Shown here: positions 58,534-64,000 of the stretch, piece by piece
Layout: each line of letters begins with the position of its first letter
Numbering within the stretch: the stretch's first letter is position 1
From: Kalmusia sp. IMI 367209
Lineage: Eukaryota; Ascomycota; Dothideomycetes; Pleosporales; Didymosphaeriaceae
DNA: 64,000 bases
NCBI GenBank assembly: GCA_027946365.1
Contig: JAPEUQ010000008.1
Coordinates: 496,001-560,000 of the forward strand
Direction of reading: 5' to 3'
Notes under the pieces: generated by a model
Told to the model about the DNA's origin: nothing
Databases searched by the model: none
The model's input: the letters and a program-made list of their open reading frames with translations, nothing else
Position numbers and translations under genes: made by a program

Positions 58534-59300
58534 TGTAATGTGCGGTTGTATGTCAGTGTCGGTGTGCTGGTAGGCAGTTGGTCGAATAGGAATCAGAAGC
58601 GTTAGTAAGGGGGTGGAATTGCTAGTGCTCGTAGTATACTGGACTGGTCTGTGAGTTGCTACACGTTGTATTACATGGTTATGACTCACTACTCACAATG
58701 TCGCGATATGACAATGTGATGTTGTGCGGTCTTTTGTTGAAGCTAAAGGTGGGATAATCTCGTTTATCTGGGAAATAATATGTGGTATCGATAGATGTTA
58801 ACGACAATCATTCCCCACTATTTCCGTACCTAGCCACTATTGCCGCATCTAGAGATAACAGCGACCTTCCGTTTGGGGTTAGTTCGTTGTGGGGTAGCTG
58901 GGGAGCTCTGTACAGCGTTGCTGCTGCTGCTGCTTGGGTACGCTAGTAAACACCACGACTACCTTCCTGTCATTGGCAGGAATCACAAGCTCATATTTTG
59001 TATTTCACAACGGCTCAAAGACAGCAATTATCCCGCAGGAGCAGCCTAGTCAATCAGTTCCCCTAGGATGATCAAGGGTGTTCGTCATTTTTCCTGCAAG
59101 GCTGAAGTGGCAGGTCTTTGACGCCTGTCGCTTCCGGCAGATTTAGAGTGCTCGGGGTGCAGCACCCTACCTCACCGGAAGACAAACGTCCTCCGCCACT
59201 TTGCACTGCCTAGTACAGCGCATTCAGTTTTATTTATTTCAAGCTCACTTCTGTCTGACTTTCCAGCGTATTATTAGTGGATCATCAACTTTCAAACATA
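58534..59300. other. Intergenic between divergent genes
   Basis: 767 bp: promoters of the cysteine hydrolase and of the HET gene. A short (CTG)4 run lies near 58920. No gene seen. Confidence 0.5.
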
Positions 59301-61440
59301 ATGATCTGCCACAAGTGCAGCGGCATCCCACTCGACCTGTTCTCCGGGAATCGTTCGGTTCAATATGAGCTGCACAAGAGTCATTTCGATTTTCTCATTT
59401 CTGCACACACCGGCTGCCATTCATGTCGAATACTTCTAAGGCAGATAGAGATTTATCAGTCCTCATACAATTTTTTTGGGCCAAGGAACAACTTTTTCGA
59501 TAAGTACTCTTATTGGATGGAGTGGGACAACATGGAAGATGAACTTGTGATTGCCTCAGGATGGGAACACTATCCTCTCAGATATGATAGTGAAACGAAT
59601 CATGAAACAGCACGTAAGGAAGAGAAATATAGGTGCAAGACTTAAAACTAATAGCTATGTAGATCTAACACCTGATTTGAACCAAGCATCAAGTCCTGAA
59701 AGTCTTCAAATCATCCGATGTTGGCTGGACAAATGCTTGAGGGAGCACAAGGAATGCTATACTGGTGACGAAGCTCTGCCAACTCGGCTTCTCGACGTGG
59801 GTGCTACTGACGGATCTCAGAATGTGCGGATTGTATATGGGTCCCAGCTTCTTGACCAAAAAGCTTCATATCTAGCATTAAGTTACTGCTGGGGAGAAAT
59901 GACGAAGCAGTCCCCGTGGGTACTCTTGGAAGAGAATATCGAAAATAGGGAGACAGAAATTCCAACAGATCAACTGCCCCAGAGCTTTCTCGATGTTATC
60001 AAGCTTGCTAGAGGGATTAATGAGAGATACATTTGGATTGATGCGCTTTGCATTCTTCAAGACTCAAAGGAGGACTGGGAACGGGAAGCCACTACTATGA
60101 AACGCATATATGCAAACGCCATCTTCACCATAGTCTCGCCAGCTTTGGACCCAACACAATCGCTTTTTGTGGAGAGAGATCCGTTTCTAACTAGGTCTGC
60201 AGAGTTAGAGCTTTACTCCACAGATAAGAGTCGATCCGCACGTGTAAGATTTCATTCCGTTTTACCGAAGTGGCATGTCGATACTGGACAGGGCTTTCAA
60301 GGAATTGCTGCTTCAGACTTACAAAAAGGTCTGCCTACCAGCAAAAGGACATGGTGCTTGCAAGAATATGAGCTTTCGTCCCGGGCTATTATATTCACAA
60401 CGCACCAATTCATCTGGGTATGCAAGGAAATGCAATGTTCAGAAGAGGAATTTTTTACTACATCCCCTACCACCACCGTCACCGATCACAATAACAGCAA
60501 AGCAAAACATACATCCTGGATATTTCGTATCAAGCCCTGGCTTTGGTGGCCTTTTGCTCGGGTTTTAAAAACTACACAGCTCTTGTCGATGAAATCAGAC
60601 TGTAGTACGGACAGTCAGTCAGCATTGCATATGAATCGTTTCAACCGGAAGATCGTTCACCCACCCGGGACTTATCGAATGTGGGAAAAACTGGTCGAAG
60701 AATACACTTCAAGGTCTCTCACCCAGCCTCGTGACCGACTGTCTGCTGTTGCTGGCCTTGCAGAGAAGAGACATGAAGAAACAAAGGATCAATACTTGAT
60801 GGGAATTTGGGCGAGTAATTTGAAGAATGACTTATTATGGTGCGTTAAGGATCCAGAGAAGTCTTCGAGAATATCCGAGCTAGCTGAATTACCAACCTGG
60901 TCATGGGTGACTGTGAACTCGCCTGTTTACTTTCCTCGTCGCTCGTATGGGTTGAACATGTTTGAAAGGCGCATGAGGTCTCCAATTGGAGAAGATATCT
61001 CAATCCAAAAGGTTGAAATTGACACAGCTACTGGAAATGCTTTCACAACACCAAAATCTGTGCGCATAATAGTAGAAGGAAGACTCATACAGACAACCGT
61101 ACAGAAGTCGCTTAACAGCAATTGGGAACAATATATAGCAATTAGCTGGCCTCCGGTGGGGATTGACCATCGAGAGGTTGGTTACATTTCTCCGGACGAC
61201 CAAGGAAATTCTCTAGAGGGTAAAATTGTGAGTTGTTTGTGGATGGATGCCGGAATTGCAGAGGATCTTGACTTGGTCCTAGAGCCTGAGAGATACACCG
61301 TAGGGTTTGGGATTGTACTATTACACCAATCCAATACCGAAGGTATGGCAACATATACTAGAGTTGGGTTCGTCAGATTCCATGATCACATCTTGAAACG
61401 AATTCACAAGGTTGAAACCTCTCGGTTTCATATAGTATAG
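59301..61440 (+). CDS. HET-domain protein (heterokaryon incompatibility type)
   Basis: Exons join(59301..59613,59663..61440), 696 residues. The intron (GTAAGG, branch AACTAATAG, GTAG) avoids the in-frame TAA at 59643. N-terminal CHKC and HTGCHSC cysteines, then KCLREHKEC (an H/C pattern common before HET domains). The HET domain is at about 171-330: YLALSYCWGE, RYIWIDALCILQDS and FTIVSPAL. The large C-terminal part is poorly conserved, as is usual. HET proteins trigger cell death after fusion of unlike strains. This one has no kinase domain. Confidence 0.9.
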
Positions 61441-62161
61441 TCAGTACTATCAATATTATACTGGTCTCTATAGTCAATTGAGTAAGGCTATTGTAGTTTC
61501 TCAAAGCCTCTTGTTCAGAATGCTCTCTCGCTGGGTGAACCACATGAGCTTCAACACGAGGATCCATAATGTCACTCGAGTCCATGCATACAAGGTGTTT
61601 ATCGCTCGCCGGCGAACGATCATACAAGAGTTATACATGCGATGTGTTATAAGAACATCAGAATAACGATTGCAACGTCTTTGCGAGGGTGTGCACTTGG
61701 AATTTCTTGGACGCTCCATATTTCACTAAAAGAATGTTGTCTTGTGTTGACAACTTCGCAGTCAATCTCTGTGCGACCTCACAACGACCAAAAGACTATG
61801 CTACTCTCCACTTCAAGAAGCCACCATTCTACACGTGGGATTTAAGAAATGCTGTGCCATTACATTAATTCCTTAGTGATGGACAGTAGGCGCCGTCGAG
61901 CCACAACGGTGCATGCCTGCAAAGGGCATGATTGAATTAATTCCTCTGACCTTTGATTGGTGCTTACAAAGGATGTGCGGGGTCTCACAGCCCGCCCTCT
62001 TCATGCAAGATGGTGATGAGTAATGCAATAAGCGTGCCAGCGCATAGATGTCAACGCGCCACTCACACGCGCTCGTCATCCAGACGCGTCCTACAGATTG
62101 ACCAAATAGCTCTTCAAGGAGAATCGCCGTACGTTACAAGTGACACGTATGCAATAGAACG
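61441..62161. other. Intergenic between HET and BTB genes
   Basis: About 720 bp; the right part is the BTB gene promoter. Short frames only. Confidence 0.5.
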
Positions 62162-63078
62162 ATGTCTTTTCCTCGAAATAGACCTGCATCTGCTTTTGGC
62201 GGCTTTGGGTCTGGGTCTGCATCTGCTACTAGCCCCTTCAGCAATGCGCCTGCGCCTGCTTTTGGCGGCTTGGGTAGTGCGCCTACCTCTCTGTTTGGGA
62301 GTCGAAACGTTGTATGATAGATTCTATGGAAGAGAAACCTTGTTCATTAACATATTGTAGGTCCCTAGGGTTGAGACCCACTCAGAAAAATTCGTGCGCA
62401 CAATCGCTCGGTGTGTCCCCTATACTTCCACATAATGCTATTTAATTTATTAGTTAGAATGTTCAACGATGCAAAGTACTCAGATGCTACGATATGTATC
62501 TACGACGTAGTACTTCCCGTACATAAATTAGTCATCTGCAGCCAGAGCGAATACTTCGCGAACGCGTTCAAAGAAGGATTCGTTGAGGCTAGCGAAGGGA
62601 TGATCACATTTCGAGACGGTAGCGGTGCTGCCCACTGGAGGGTGTTTCAATACCTTTATACCGGCGATTACACAGAGGATTTATCCACAGAAAACTTCGA
62701 AGGCAAGTTGACTTGTTCCTAGTTCAGCGCCCACGAAACTAAGAGTCACTAGATGACCCCAAGCTACTTCAAGACCCTCGCGTATACGCACTAGCGGATA
62801 TGTTTCTTCTGAAGGACTTGAAAGCGCTTTGCGTAATAAAGTTGCAGGCAAAGTTGGAGGAGCTTTGGACAAGCGACTCATTTCCCGAATGTATTCGCGA
62901 AATATACGCATCCACTTCTGACAGCAACTCTAGTATGCGGGCGGCTGTGATAGAAGTGGCAACGACTCATGCGCGTCAGCTAGGCGAGAAAGAAATTTTC
63001 TCGGACCTCCTCCGAGAGGGTGGAGATTTCGCTGTTGAGTATACTAATGCCCTTACGAAAAAGATATCTGTGCGGTAG
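62162..63078 (+). CDS. BTB/POZ-domain protein with FG-rich N-terminus
   Basis: Exons join(62162..62311,62361..62410,62458..62702,62753..63078), 256 residues. Exon 1 (residues 1-50) is FG/GG-rich and low in complexity: ASAFGGFGSGSASATSPF, then APAFGGLGS and SLFGS. After VETHSEKFVRTIAR comes a BTB fold (about 68-140): YSDATICIYDVVLPVHKLVI, YFANAFKEGF, VFQYLYTGDY. The third intron starts with GCAAGT, a GC-AG intron, since the only GT donors nearby break the frame. BTB proteins of this fungal type dimerise and may recruit Cul3. The FG-rich start resembles nucleoporins but is short. Confidence 0.8.
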
Positions 63079-63681
63079 TATGTAGTGCAATTAGACCTTT
63101 TGAAGAATTTTACACTTCAGCTTGAACAGTGTGACATGAGCCAAGTCTAATAGTATATGCAGCTGTTTCGGGGCTTCACTAATATTAATAGTAGAATCTC
63201 CTATTTCACGAATTAGGCCTTTGAAGTTGACCTTCGTAGCTAAGTCAAGAGCAGTCGTAACATGGGGGCAAATACAGCTGAACGTATCGTACGAGGGATG
63301 TCAGCACGAGAGGGATATGTTCTATGGAGCCTTATCAATTTCAAACACATATTAGATTGGTCTGATTGTGGGATAGCCAGAGAGCCCTATGTTACCCCCC
63401 TCGAGTACAGCCTGTGACATCACCACCATCACACTCGCTACCTTGACTATCTCAACTCCCTTCACACAGCAGCCTGATTACCTCTCCATAGCTTTTTAGC
63501 TATTTAGTAGAAGTAGGTTGACTGATTTTCATACGGACACTGGTAAAAGAAAGATTTCAATGACTATAGAAGGTATCTGGTCATATTTTATAGTGTATCT
63601 CGTATTGTACGACTACAGTGAATAGTTGTTCGATTCACTAGGTCTTGACCGAGACATCCATACTGAGCTAGGTGAAGACAA
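63079..63681. other. Intergenic
   Basis: About 600 bp between two converging genes. No gene seen; AT-rich stretches. Confidence 0.5.
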
Positions 63682-64000
63682 TCATCTATGTTGTGGTACG
63701 TTCGAATCTAGGGGACCAAACGGCTCGGTACGAAGCAGTGGCATTGTGTCAACACTCGATCGAGGTGATGCTTTCGCAGCAGTCGACACTGGATCATAAG
63801 AATCATGACCATGGACAGGCGATGATTGTGTGCGCGTTTTTGTCGCAGTTGAAATCATGGCGATTGCATCTCCAGTTTCTGCATTATGCTCGAGTCCAAA
63901 ACCCGCATCGCCCGCAGAGATACTGGGACGTTTCAACCGAGGATGTTTTCGATCAGTTGTATCCAAGACGCCCAGCGTTTCTCCTCGGCTGGTCACTGGG
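63682..64000 (-). CDS. C-terminal end of a gene running off the right edge
   Basis: The open frame reads from the right edge to a stop at 63682: about 104 residues, hydrophilic and Ser/Thr-rich (RLKRPSISAGDAGFG, PRSSVDTMPLL), without helix-forming repeats. It looks like the cytosolic tail of a larger protein, such as an integral membrane protein, but nothing visible identifies it. The start lies outside the window. Confidence 0.45.
   Translation of the reverse strand, partial: PVTSRGETLGVLDTTDRKHPRLKRPSISAGDAGFGLEHNAETGDAIAMISTATKTRTQSSPVHGHDSYDPVSTAAKASPRSSVDTMPLLRTEPFGPLDSNVPQHR

Noticed and set aside
63698..63716. gttcgaatctagggg, T-loop-like
   Set aside because: The flanking bases do not form a T-stem and no other tRNA arm is visible; it lies inside an open frame.

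Overview
The window is nuclear DNA of a filamentous ascomycete (Pezizomycotina). Evidence: introns of about 45-70 nt with GTRNGT donors and CTAAC/CTGAC branch sites, a calmodulin gene with the ATG-only first exon known from filamentous fungi, HET-domain proteins, and fungal housekeeping genes (SFC1, TLG2, TAZ1, TWF1, BUR6, UTP16). A Dothideomycete is my guess from the gene styles; the sequence does not prove it. I built spliced models by hand for 24 genes and every exon set closes in frame.

Layout. (1) 0.5-7.9 kb is an allorecognition-type locus. Two related protein-kinase genes lie head to head. The left one continues into a HET domain but carries one in-frame TAG just before its catalytic loop. 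The right one is intact and has no HET. A decayed protein-repeat remnant follows it. (2) 8.5-16 kb: class 3 lipase, CLC chloride channel/transporter, zinc alcohol dehydrogenase, all on the minus strand. (3) 16-30 kb: a small membrane-anchored surface protein, a 1546-residue SAP-domain protein, calmodulin and TLG2 sharing a promoter, and a ZIP zinc transporter with a long inverted repeat upstream. (4) 30-37.2 kb: two F-box proteins, a gene-free stretch with a very diverged ~230-250 bp direct repeat, and a small secreted cysteine-rich protein with a palindromic 25-bp minisatellite upstream. (5) 37.7-47 kb: MFS transporter, secreted SGNH esterase, BUR6 (NC2 alpha), tafazzin and NOSIP-like protein (the last two divergent). 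(6) 47-51.4 kb has no gene I can support. (7) 51.4-64 kb: SFC1, twinfilin, UTP16, a Sel1-repeat protein, a cysteine hydrolase, a second HET protein, a BTB protein with an FG-rich start, and the tail of a gene running off the right edge.

How they relate. Most genes are independent core functions (carbon, zinc and chloride transport, membrane traffic, cardiolipin remodelling, actin, rRNA processing, transcription). The accessory material sits at the two ends (kinase/HET locus; HET and BTB genes) and at 30-37 kb. The kinase/kinase-HET pair is the best candidate for a little-described system: two related sensor-like proteins, one with a cell-death-type effector domain that is now interrupted.
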